From assembly GCA_021432635.1 (NCBI GenBank), contig MU270053.1, forward strand, positions 403,743 through 467,742: a DNA stretch of 64,000 nt. Reading direction: 5' to 3'. The stretch's first letter is position 1. Each line of letters starts with the position of its first letter. The notes under the pieces were generated by a model. It saw only the letters and a list, made by a program, of their open reading frames with translations, was not told the DNA's origin and ran no database searches. The translations under genes and the position numbers were made by a program. This document shows positions 43,977-54,688 of the stretch, piece by piece. Source of the DNA: Thozetella sp. PMI_491. Taxonomy: Eukaryota > Ascomycota > Sordariomycetes > Chaetosphaeriales > Chaetosphaeriaceae.

Positions 43977-46392
43977 CTAAAGCTTGTTGTCCTGCGACTT
44001 GCTCTCCCGCAGAGCCTTAAACTTGGAGAGCGCATCGTCCAAGCTCAGGACTATTTGCGGATCGCTCTGAGCCGCATCCCGGACTCTGATGCTGACCGTG
44101 CGGTCCTCTATTTCCTTCGCTCCCAGAACTTGCAGGACAAGAACGTCAGCAGCTACATCGCGAATCGCTCCGGGGACAGGAGGCAAAACTTACCGAGGAC
44201 GAAGTTATACTGGAGCAGCTGGCCCTTGCGGATCTTCTTATTCAGCGTGTCGGCACCGAGATCGTGGTCAACATGGAACCCCTCCGCTCGCAGAACCGAC
44301 CACACCTCCTTCGCGTAGTCGTAGGCACCCGTCATGACGGGTACGATTAGGATCTGCCGGGGGCTGAGCCAGAACGGCCACTTGCCGCCGAAGTGCTCCG
44401 TCAGAATTGCAATGAAACGCTCGAAGCTGCCGTAGATAGCACGGTGAATCATAACCGGTCGAGCGTGGCCCTGGCGAAGCGGCGTGGGCGTATCCGGCTC
44501 CGGGGCCTTGGCATCAGCAGCAGGTGCATCCGCAGGCTTGGGCTCAGCTGCCGTGGGCTCGGCCGCTTTGGACTCCGACGCTTCAACCGCGGCGTCGGCG
44601 GTCTGGAACGACAGAGAGAACCGCTCCGGCAGCTGGAAGTCGAGCTGGATGGTAGCACACTGGATGGCGAGTGAGCACGGTTTCGGACAGCCGAAAGGGG
44701 CCAGAACAACCTACCTGATGCTCACGCTTGAGCGCATCCGTAATGGTGATGTCAATCTTGGGGCCGTAGAACGCGCCATCACCAGGGTTGAGCTCCCAGG
44801 GGACCTTGTCACTGCAGAAACTCTTCAGGGATTGCTCCAACATGGACTCAGCCTTGTTCCAGGTCTCGATGTTTCCGAGGAACCCCTCCGGGCGGGTCGA
44901 AAGCTTGAGCTTGAAGGCGAAACCCAGATTGCCATAAACAGTCTCCAGGAAGTCAAAGATGCCATCGATCTCTTGCTGAATCTATATTCGCCACGAATTG
45001 TCAGTCTACCCCCAATATGCTGTCATAGTACCATCCATGTCTGCTTACCTGGTCCTCAGAGCAGAAGATATGCGAATCGTCCTGTACGAAACGCCGTACA
45101 CGGGTCAGGCCGCCTAGAGCACCCGAGGCCTCGTTTCGGTGGAGGACACCAAACTCGGCCATGCGGATGGGCAGTTCACGGTAGTTTCTGGCGCGCGAAC
45201 CAAAGACGAGGGCGTGTCCGGGGCAGTTCATGGGCTTGAGAGCCCACAAGTCTTTCTCCACCTCAAAGGTGAACATGTCCTCGTGGTAGTGCTGCCAGTG
45301 TCCAGACTTCTTCCACAGAGATGAGTTGAACATGTTCGGCGACATGACCTCTTGGTAAGCTCGTTTCCAGTACTCGGATCGGATGAAGGCTTGGAGGGTG
45401 TTGTAGATGATGGTTCCATGAGGGAGGAAGAAAGCGGATCCGGGCGACAGCTCATGGAACAGGAACAGCTCCTGCTCCTTGCCGATCTTGCGGTGGTCTC
45501 GCTTCGCAGCCTCCTCCAGGTACTTCATGTGCTCAGCAAGCAGCTTCTTGTCCGGGAATGAGATGCCGTAGATGCGCTGGAGGGAATCGTTGTTCGGGTC
45601 ACCAAGGAAGTACGAGGCTGAGTGCTTGAGAATCTCAAACGCCTTGATCCGGCTGGTGTCAGGAACGTGCGGCCCACGGCAGAGATCAATCAGAGGACCG
45701 CAGCGGTACACCGTGGTAGAGGCTCCGTCGGCGATCTTGTCATTGATGATGTGCTGCTTGAACCGGTTGTTCTTGAACATCTCCAGGAGCTGATCCTTGG
45801 TCATTTCGAGCCTCTGGAACGGCTGCTTCTCCTTTACGATGTTGTTCGCAAGGGTGGTGAGTGGTGCCTTATCGTCTTGGGTGACGGGTGCCTTCTCAGG
45901 AAGCTCCATCTCGTAGTAGAAACCGCTGGTGGTCGGAGGGCCGATGACCAGGTGGCATCCGAACCGGCGCTCGGCCGCCTCTCCAAGGATGTGGGCCGAA
46001 GAGTGCCAAAACACCTTCTTACCATCCTCGTCGTTGAAATCTAGGAAGGCGAGGCTGCAGTCTTTCTCCAGAGGCCGGCCCAGGTCCCAAAGCTCGTCGT
46101 CGACTCGCGCCACAATGATGCGCTCCGCCAAGCTCTTGCTGATAGCCCGGGCAATCTGGTGGGGGGTGGTCTCCCACGACTTGCCGATCTCGACCCGTCC
46201 GTCAGGGAGGGTGATCTTGATGTCCTTACGCGGCTTCTTGGTGGCCGCCTCTGACTGCTCGTTAAAGAGCTTCTCGAAGATGGAAATACGGTGGTCGAAG
46301 TACGACGGCGCCGGGCGCAGCTCAAGCGTGATGCTGCCGCCCTCGCCGCCCTTCTTGGGCTTGCTCTTCTTCTCCTTGTTTTCTGACGCCAT
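43977..46392 (-). CDS. THS1: threonyl-tRNA synthetase, cytosolic type
   Basis: A class II synthetase that charges tRNA-Thr. Four exons (45049-46392, 44715-44981, 44194-44659, 43977-44128) give 742 residues. Domains in order are a Lys-rich eukaryotic extension ([17 protein letters not shown]), the TGS domain ([18 protein letters not shown]), the editing/SAD domain ([18 protein letters not shown]), the class II core (motif 2-like region around [10 protein letters not shown] and [22 protein letters not shown]), and the C-terminal anticodon-binding domain ([10 protein letters not shown] ... [18 protein letters not shown]). A 46-residue Ala/Pro/Glu/Asp-rich insertion (about residues 557-602) interrupts the catalytic domain before [17 protein letters not shown]. 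The frame stays open 40 codons upstream of the ATG without another ATG; the nearest candidate is a TTG at 46512. Confidence 0.95.
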
Positions 46393-47706
46393 ATTCGCGG
46401 GTATACAAAGACTATGCAGGTCCTTCGGGGGATTGGGGGATATCTTTTTTCGCACAGCTGAACGGAAGTCGGTTCGGCCGCTCAGATAAATACGTGTTCC
46501 CTGCGGTATCAATTCTGGTTAAAATGAGTCACCTCAGTCAGGATGGGTGGTCGCAGCAGGGTGCATCGAGGGTGTAATCAAACACACACTTTGGCAAGAA
46601 AATATCTCACTTCAGACCACCTCCCGGGCAGTCAATTCCTGGCGATTGGGTGGCCGAGGATATCCTGACTCCTCAGGCTGGTTAGTACCTCTGGCTGGCG
46701 GTCGGTCGACTTTGGTGATGGTGGGGTTCGAGCTTCGACTTTGTGTGAAGGCGGGGTTATTCGTCCACAGAGGGGCGTGCACGGGCCAATGCTGTAGTCT
46801 TTCAGGGACCAGGACCGTCGATCTACACACCAATCCTTAAGTACAGCACCCGGCAAGCCTATGTCGATAGATGTTGTCCAATTGTCCTCCTCCTGGACCG
46901 CCAAAACACCACCACCATACAGTTTTGTAACAGTAGCCCAATTGACCATGCTTGGAGCCTCCCTCTTCAGAATAGTATGCCTTGGTTCTGCATGCCGGAA
47001 CACATATCGTCTGTTGCCCGTTTCTCAGCTGGTGCCCAATTGCTGGGCTTAGACCTGTTGCTTAGCGGAAATTATCACCCGACGGAATAGCCGTGAGCCC
47101 CCAAAAATGAGTCAAGGAAGGTAAGAATGGCGTTGCATTTCCTCCATGATCAATCTCGTCTAGCCAAAGCAAACGTACCAGCTTGTGACTCAGGTAAGCC
47201 TCGTATGAAACAACCTCCGCGGCCGTGCGTGTCAAAAGGCCTATACTTGCGCCTCATTCTCGCACAGGTCTGGGTGACTAACACGGCTCTTTTCTTTCGA
47301 ATCTAGGGCATGGAGCTGGGAGTGAGATGAACTACCAGCGTACGCTCGGGGAAACATTGCCAGAGGCTCAACGGTACGCATTGGCTCAGCTGCCATCTTC
47401 CTCGACCATTGCATACAATTAGCATTCCCCTACCGCCCAGAGCCTCCTGAGATCTCGCACAAGGAATTCGATACCGGCAAGGATAGAGAGTTTGAGTTGG
47501 TATTGCATGGCGTTATGTTGATATTATGCATCTGTCGATATGATACACTGTATATTAGAATATTGCAAAGAAGGGGTTGGTGCCCGTGCTGGTGGGGCAC
47601 CTCCAACTCTCTCCCGCGCAAACGAAGGCGTGGCGAAAGGAGAGCGAGTACCTAGACGAACCAAAAACTCGACACAGGGGCGCGCTCAGGCTCAGAATAC
47701 ACAAAC
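46393..47706. other. divergent upstream region, THS1 / LSM5
   Basis: No gene is recognised in these 1.3 kb. A 123-codon open frame on the minus strand (46632-47003) has no family resemblance and unbiased composition. Confidence 0.5.
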
Positions 47707-48257
47707 ATGGCTTCGCAACTCCTCCCCCTCGGTAAGTTTATGTTCCGAAACTAGAACCAAGAAAGAGAGGGCTGACCATGTGAAGAGCTCATTGATAAGT
47801 GTGTCGGATCTCGCATTTGGGTTGTCATGAAGGGAGACCATGGTAAGCGGCAACCCAGCATACACAGCCCTGAGCTGTTGGGAAACGAGCTCATCTTGTT
47901 GATATTTCCCGGAAGAGTTCACAGGAACGCTAGTGGGCTTCGATGACTACGTCAGTATGTTGACTCATCTTCTCTCTCCCACACACCGTCTCGAGGCTTC
48001 AGGCCGCTGACAAGTGCATAGACATGGTCCTCGAAGATGTCGTCGAGTAGTGAGTCAACCTTCACGTCGCAGCATCTACCACAGCTAATGTCCTTGCCAG
48101 TGACTACTCTGGGAACCAGACCAAGCTGAAAAAGATCCTCCTCAACGGCAACAACGTCTGCATGGTGAGCATGGCCCAGACCTTGAGGTAGACGGAAGGC
48201 TAACGTCGCGTCTAGCTGATCCCTGGAGGTGAGGGTCCTCTGGCCGCAGCAGCCTGA
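47707..48257 (+). CDS. LSM5: U6 snRNA-associated Sm-like protein LSm5
   Basis: A subunit of the LSm2-8 ring on U6 snRNA 3' ends and of the cytoplasmic LSm1-7 decapping complex. Six exons (47707-47731, 47786-47842, 47916-47954, 48022-48049, 48101-48164, 48216-48257) give 84 residues. Exon sizes of 25-64 nt hide it from ORF-length searches. The product runs MASQLLPLELIDKCVGSRIW, VVMKGDHEFTGTLVGFDDYV, NMVLEDVVEYDYSGNQTKLK, KILLNGNNVCMLIPGGEG, PLAAAA. The Sm1 motif (TGTLVGFDDYVNMVLEDV) and Sm2 motif (LLNGNNVCMLIPGG) are textbook, and the length matches family members (about 80-93). All introns are 50-75 nt with GT/AG ends. It converges on RPB11. Confidence 0.95.
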
Positions 48258-48758
48258 CCCTGTAGAGTGCCACTTTCTGGGAAGCTTAGCTTTGGGGCTA
48301 TTACTTGTCGGCCGGGCGTTCTCCTGGCGGAGTCGGGCGTGAGTAGACATCACCGTGGGGCTCGCAGGCTCGGAGAGCAGCTGCATCACGAGAGAACAAC
48401 AACGGCATTGCAAAATAGCACAAGGTCATGAAGAATGCGATACCCAAGAGCTTGAAATCAGGGCAAGAGTTTTAGATGTCGAGATCCATTGCGAGCTATC
48501 GAGGTCTTCAGGCGTAATAACCAGCCTCAGCGCAGAGGGATACAGCGTGGCTAGTGCACATCTCGGATCCCTATATGCCTGGATTTTTCTTCTTTCGCAA
48601 ACCAACCGTCCCGATATGCCGTTGACGCCTTTCCTGGCGAGATGTCCCCCTTCCATCTGAATGAAAGCAGCAGAAATCATGACCACATCCCTCTAACTCC
48701 ATGCTCCATCGGAAAGTGCAAAAATCCATCTGGTGCCAACGGTGTTGCTATTTTACAA
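48258..48758. other. convergent intergenic, LSM5 / RPB11
   Basis: The 3' flanks of two small intron-rich genes. Open frames in both strands here lack resemblance to known proteins. Confidence 0.55.
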
Positions 48759-49388
48759 CTAGAGGCCGTTTCCGTTGTCGCCATTTCCATGGGACTGCTG
48801 GCCTTGGTCGGCATACTGGCGAAGGGCAAACTCCTTCTGGAACTCGCGGCCAAGCTGACCATAAGTGGCAACAAGCTGCTTGCAGACGTTGACGATGGCA
48901 TCGCGAGGAGTGATGGTACCGTCGGTCTGGACGCGCAGCAGGACCTCAGGGACATTAGGATGAGCGACTGTACGGCGGATCATTAGTCTTCGCGGAGCTG
49001 CAAAAGGTATAGAAGGGAGCGAGGCGAGGGGCCTCTGATTCCATACCCTTGTACGCAGCGAACAAGACGTGGGGAGCTTGCTTGAGGGCCTCGCTCAGCA
49101 GGTTGCCGAGGGTGTGGTCCTCTTTCTTCATGATGAAGTCCGAGGTATTGGACATGCCTGTGCAGAGCGAATAGTCAGCTCGAAAAGGCTCCAGGAAATC
49201 GAGAGGCGGAAAAGGGCTTTGGTTAAGACCTACTCGTGAAGACAGTCTCGGTGATCTTCTTCTCACCCTCGCTGAGGAGAAAAAGCTCGAAACTGGGACA
49301 ATATTAGTGCCCTATACCTGAAAATAGCTGTGAAATCATCAAACCCTGGAATGGGGAGGTTGTTGTGCTTGAAGTTGACTCCTGACAT
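48759..49388 (-). CDS. RPB11: RNA polymerase II subunit Rpb11
   Basis: The alpha-like subunit that dimerises with Rpb3 in the Pol II core. Four exons (49345-49388, 49234-49292, 49047-49157, 48759-48967) give 140 residues. The conserved sequence FELFLLSEGEKK is followed by SNTSDFIMKKEDHTLGNLL (the RNAP alpha-motif signature), HVLFAAYKVAHPNVP, and LLRVQTDGTITPRDAI. The C-terminus is a coiled helix ending with a Gln/Gly/Asn-rich tail (YADQGQQSHGNGDNGNGL) longer than the yeast protein (120). Intron 1 needs the rarer GTTTGA donor to join MSGVNFKHNNLPIPG to FELFLL in phase. A closer GTATAG donor would leave an intron of only about 25 nt, too short for this genome. The first exon is thus less certain than the others. 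Confidence 0.92.
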
Positions 49389-50502
49389 CTTGACTTGGGG
49401 TACGAGTGACAGTTGGGAGTGAGGGATGAAGATATCGAAGAACTCCTCAGATGGAGAAGAAAGGATTTAGTAGAGAGATGAAAAAGTAGGGTTTGTGGTT
49501 TGTGAGAAAAGAGCATGACCCTTCAACCAAGGAAGCCGCAGATGACATCGCGGCTGCCCACTTAGCCACTAGACTAGAGGAAGCCTTTCGCGGCTGATGA
49601 AGGCGTGCGAAAGACCACAGCCCTCGTGGCTGGGGTTAAAGGGTAGTGTCCGCAAAAAAACACCGGCTGCGATGTTGGGCGCGGTGAATAAAGAAGATAC
49701 CCCCGGCTAACAGGTGCTTCATCATCCAACCCACCAGGATTACATTCATCGTGAAGGAGTCCCGTGAGAGCGCACAAGGTTTGGGATGGTGATGCTGAGG
49801 GACTCCAGGCTACTTAGCCAGGGCCTGCTATTGTCTCACTTGCTTCGTGTCTAGAGAAATGGGGGATACATTATGTGCAGATGACGCGCGAAGACGAGGG
49901 AGCAAAGTAGTAGAGTGTTAACTTGCCGATCGGGCGCGTTCATTTTGACGGATCTTGGGCGCTAAGGGATAAGATAACAGCTAGCTTGAGGTGCGGAAAC
50001 AGCGACAAGTACGTGTATAGCAGTGTATTGGATATAGCTCTCAAAGATACTGTGGTGTTGTGCATGTAAACCAAGACGAAAGCGAGCAGCGAGTTGATGG
50101 AAAGAAGAAATAACTAGCAGGCGTTCGCCTTGGAGGCGAATATCAGATTGGTGCAGGCGGCAACCATGTTGTGGTCCGAGCGTCTACGCTAACAAGACCC
50201 CCTGCGGCTTCACAACGGGTGAGTCTCACCCCGAGGATAATCCAGTAGGTTAAGCAGCTTGCCAGGATAGACAATGATAGAACAAAAACTTTGACCAGAA
50301 ATATCGCTAGATACTTGTGTATCTCATTCCCAATCTAGGTACTACTTATCCCGTGGATATATGGTTAGTATGTAAATGAAATGCCCTGGCTGACAGTATG
50401 AGCTTGGTTTCTCCAAGTGCGTGCCTATCCCTGCTCTTTATGCTATAGTACAAAAGAAAACCAAGACGAAAATTCGGCTCCCAGCCTCAAAGGCTCCTAG
50501 TC
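49389..50502. other. intergenic, AVT-like 3' flank and RPB11 upstream
   Basis: 1.1 kb tandem spacer on the minus strand. No coding signal is seen. The section 49980-50480 is AT-richer. Confidence 0.5.
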
Positions 50503-52873
50503 TTACAAGCCCAGCTTCTTCCGGTCACAGTATCCCGGCGGGCTGTCCTCACCTCCGCTTGCCCAAGACATGACCGTCAAGCTCGTCGTATAGGCCATGG
50601 CAACGAAGCCAAAGATGCATAGAGCAATGTCGGACCACTTCCACCATCGGTTCCTAGCCACGCCCTTATAGTGCAGAAGAGGCTACATCGAGCATCGAGA
50701 TTAGCGATCCGCTCCACAGCTGCGACACTTGCGGGTTCAGGGAAAGGGGAGGGGGTAAACCTACCGGATAGATGTAGACCAGCGGGATGCAGGCGAAGTT
50801 GCCGACGAGGGCCACAAACTTGTCCAGGTCGTCGGCGCCACCCCAGGCGATGACGGCGCAGAGGGCCACCACAAGGAAGCGGAAGGCGTTCTTCTGCCAC
50901 TTGATGTACGGGTTGTACTTGCCGCTCTTGGTGAAGAGGGCATTCTCAGTGATCCTGATGGCCGGGAAGATCTGGAGTGGGGTAGACAGCAGGATGGCGA
51001 GCGAGTAAAGGAACTGAACGCCGTTGACGAGCTTGTTGTCCTGCGGGAGGTTGAGCAGCACCACCGTCTCTGTCTTTGAGCCGTAGGCAGCATACGACAC
51101 AGCGCCCATCACGATGAAGAGCACCGATATGATGATCATGACGACAAACATGACGCGAGGGAATTTTTCGGGTTGCTTCATCGACTCCTGGATCGGAATA
51201 ATGAGACCAATGCCCTCAAAGGTGAAAATGGCGGTGCCGATGAAGAGCGTCCAGTCCTTCTGGTTAAACATGATGATGTCGGCTAAGCCATTGCTGCTGA
51301 GCGTCAGGATATCATAGTAGAAGAGGTACGCCAAGCCGATCAAGATGAAGGCATCGGCAATCAGTGCTGTGAATCCGAGCTTCCCGATGTCGCGCAGAAG
51401 AGAGAAGGGCAGGAAGATGAGCATCTGCAGGAAGATGAGATACTTGACCTCGATCGAGTGCTGGCAGTCCGTGACGGCAAGGATGAAGGCGCGCAGATTT
51501 TCCGAGGTGAAGACGATGTAGGCCGCAACAAAGCCAATCTGGCTGATGACGATCGAGGCCAGGATAACGTTTCGCATCCACTTGCCGTACAAGATTCCAC
51601 CAATGTCACCAAACGAGCCGTCCACCCTGAGACGCGTCGTGACGAGAAGCACGAAACAGTAGTAGCTCAAGGCTGCCACAAATAACAGGACCAGGTTACT
51701 GAAGAGCATGCCGCCGTTGAGGTAGGCGCGGGGCAGGAACAACACGCCGGTGCCGACGAAGGACTTAAGCAGAAGTAGCGCTGCGCCCATGGGGCTGTTC
51801 TGGCCGCTTCCGCCGCGCACCTTTCTCCTCCTCTTCCGCCTAGAAGGAGGCAACAATGCGCTATCCTCCATGGGCTCGCGGTCCTCATCGGATCCGTAGT
51901 CGCTAAACAGGTCCTCATCCTCGGCCCCCGACGAGAAGTATTCTCCCGGCTTCAGGACCTCGTCGTCTTCTTCAAGCTCCTCACCGGCGAAGTGCCCGTA
52001 CATGGAAAGGAACTCGAGGAAGCTGCTCGTCAGAAGGCGAGGGTGCGGCGGGCTCCGGCTCGTGCCCTCTCCGAACTCCAACTCGCTGTGGTCAGCCGAC
52101 GGGTCGTGAACGGCCCGTCGAAGAAAGTTGCGCCGGAAACCGCCGGGGACCTTGATCGTGTTGATATCCAGCACCTCATTCTCGGGCTCGGGCCGGGAAT
52201 GGCTGAAGCTCTTGCTGCGCTGTACCTTATTCCTCTGCTCAGCTTCCTCCGTCCACTTATAGATGGGCCGGGTAATGTCTCCACCCTGGAGCCGCAAGCT
52301 CGAAAACTCTTCGTCCTCCAAGCCTTCGGCGGGTTGCTTTCCCTTGGATCCGTCTGCACGACCCGAGTCTTCTGACGCCGCATCGGACGGCTGGACCAAG
52401 TGTCTCTTCACAATCTCCGGATCCTCATATGCCCCTATCCCGCCAGCCAGGCCGCGCTGCCTCGCGTCGAAGGACCCATAATTCGTCGGCGTCGCGGACG
52501 CGGGGAGCTGAGCTGCGGCGAGGGCCGGCGATTGGGGTCGCATCGGAGGAGTACCGAAGCGCGGTGGCGAGCTGCCTATCGAGTTGGAGAGCGCAGCGGC
52601 GAGAGCCGACACGCCTGGCCCCGGTACATTCGCACCGGCGCCAGCAAGCGGCGCCAGGCTGCCGGCGTCCGAGTCGTCGCCTCTTGCCTGCGATACATGC
52701 AGCGGCGGCGTTCCAAATCCGTGAGACGGTATCGGGGACGCTAGCCTGGCCGTCGCATCCGCTCGGGGGACCGACGCGCTGATCGATCGACTGCGAAGGG
52801 AGCCAGGCGAGGACGAGATGGGCACCACCAGAGGAGGGGCCGGCGCAGGAGAGTTCCTCCCGGAGTCCGACAT
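50503..52873 (-). CDS. vacuolar amino-acid transporter, AAAP family (Avt3/Avt4-like)
   Basis: A proton-coupled amino-acid permease, expected in the vacuolar membrane and exporting neutral or basic amino acids. Two exons (50765-52873, 50503-50682) give 762 residues. Residues 1-350 are a Ser/Pro/Gly/Ala-rich disordered cytosolic domain with an acidic patch (GEELEEDDEVLKPGEY) and then a basic stretch (SRRKRRRKVRGG) right before the first helix. The membrane part starts SPMGAALLLLKSFVGTGVLF and carries about 11 helices, including FIGTAIFTFEGIGLIIPIQ, a conserved AAAP segment. The single intron splits CCG and CCT in the loop after VYIYP. Long phosphorylatable N-termini are normal for Avt3/Avt4 proteins. 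Avt3 against Avt4 assignment is not possible here. Confidence 0.9.
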
Positions 52874-54688
52874 GGTTGAGGAAAGGAAGTGTGGTCGCTA
52901 CGGGTAGAGCCGGCTATCTCACCCTGTCTGCGGTGTTGTGGCGGGCGACAATCGCGGGCCGAGGCCTTTATCACTCACGCTCGAGGATTGATGCACCACC
53001 GCCCACGTCCAGGCCACGGTCCTCGCGCGCGAACTGTGCGTTAGAGAATAGAGTGATCGCTAGGAAAGGCGGAGGAAGAGGTAACTAGGTAGGAAGACCA
53101 CGGTGCCTCGGGGGCCTCCAGGAGACAAAAGAGTCGGGGATGCCTCGTGCCTGGCACTTGACAGAATCGAAGGGGCGGAGGGGTGGCTCGTGAGGAAGGG
53201 CATGCGAGCTCTTCGCCTGCGATAAGGTTGTTCGGCGCTCGGCAGGTGTGAGCAAAACATCCTAGCTGCTGACAAAGGTGGAGCCCGGCGTGCCCCGCGC
53301 CACAACTCAGATCGCCGCTTCTCGGCCCAGTGACTGTTGGCCCACCCCCCATTGGAACTCAGATGATGCCCTCAAGGGGACACAGCAGGCGTATTACATG
53401 TTGGATGGCAGCCCTGTAGCCGAGGTAAGGTACGTAAAAGTTGTGCAGAGGCGCCTTCTTGGTGACACTCGTCGCCCGCGTGGTCCTAGGATTGCGCAGA
53501 GCGACCACCCAAAATGTTGAGCTCGAACTCCCGAGCTATCCTCTCCGGGAGTGCTACCCAAAGGGGCAGGTACTGCTAACGCTTGCACGGAGTAATTCGA
53601 GGACAGAATCGGGGTCAGGATCGGGGTTCGCTAAAGCGAAGGACCAGACAAGGAGTTCAGCGAGGGCTTTCGGGCGCACGCACGCCCTAGACTATCAGGC
53701 CCCGATGCTTGATGCAGGCCGGCAGGTCTAGAATGTCTAGAGAGAGCTCCGTGAGCTGGTGCCTGGGGTGACGCAGAACGCAGTCACGAGTCGCACTGTC
53801 TCCTTGCTATATCTTGAAATAAAACCCGACGGCTGTGCCGGGAGCTGAAAGCTACAAGCTGCAAGTTGAGCCTCAAGTCCAAGAGCCAAATGGATGTGGA
53901 GCTTGAAGACTGCGGGCTGCTACTGCCATCCCTGCCACAGCTCGCCGAGCTCGCGTCGCATCATGTCTTGTCTTAGCTATCTCAGCCAAGGCGCTGGCAA
54001 TATGCCAGGAGGCGAGCCTGGTCTCTTTCTGAGGAACGTTGCTAAATGACCTGAGACAGAGTGGATGCACCAAAGCTAGCTTACCTGCGGGGAACCGAGC
54101 TTGGAAAGCCGCACCACCACCCCTCCAACATAAACCAATGCAGGGCGATGACGTCGGCTCTGTCCTATCAAACCCAGTGCTGCCTTTGCGCATGTCGCTG
54201 AATCCCAGGCTTGCATTGAAGTAGACAACTGCCAGTGTCTATACGCAACGGGCGTTGCAGTCGCGTGGAGGAGAACAGCCAGACGCCCAGCCAGATTCCA
54301 ATCTCGATCTCGAACTGAACCGGCATGTGCTCCCCCTCCCCGCCCCCTCCCGGAGCCGTCACCAAACCGCCCGGATTCGAGCCATCTGATATAGCTGTGC
54401 ATGGCCTGGAGCTATCGCCACACTGTTGGATGTAATAGGTAGCTCCCCAGGATCGACGCTGCTGCAGAAAAGCACGAGGTGGGGCTGCCACCGCAAAGTC
54501 CGGCGCCAAAGGCGTTTAACGCCCAGTTTATGCTCCCCGTGCAGATCTTGTCCTTGTTATGCGTCGCCATTGAAAGGGTTCGCTTGGATAAGAACTCGCT
54601 GTCGCCCGCAGCTTGCTTCGCTAGGTCGACGCATCCGGTTCTCGCCAGTCAATCGGACCAAGAACCACTGGGTACCTAGTTTTGCACA
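52874..54688. other. 1.8 kb divergent upstream region, Avt-like / CCC transporter
   Basis: No gene is recognised. Several open frames of 60-130 codons overlap each other on both strands without resemblance to known families. Promoters and 5' leaders of two transporter genes are expected here. Confidence 0.5.

Noticed and set aside
46632-47003. 123-codon open frame on the minus strand in the THS1/LSM5 interval
   Set aside because: No resemblance to known proteins, and no splice or start context that supports it.
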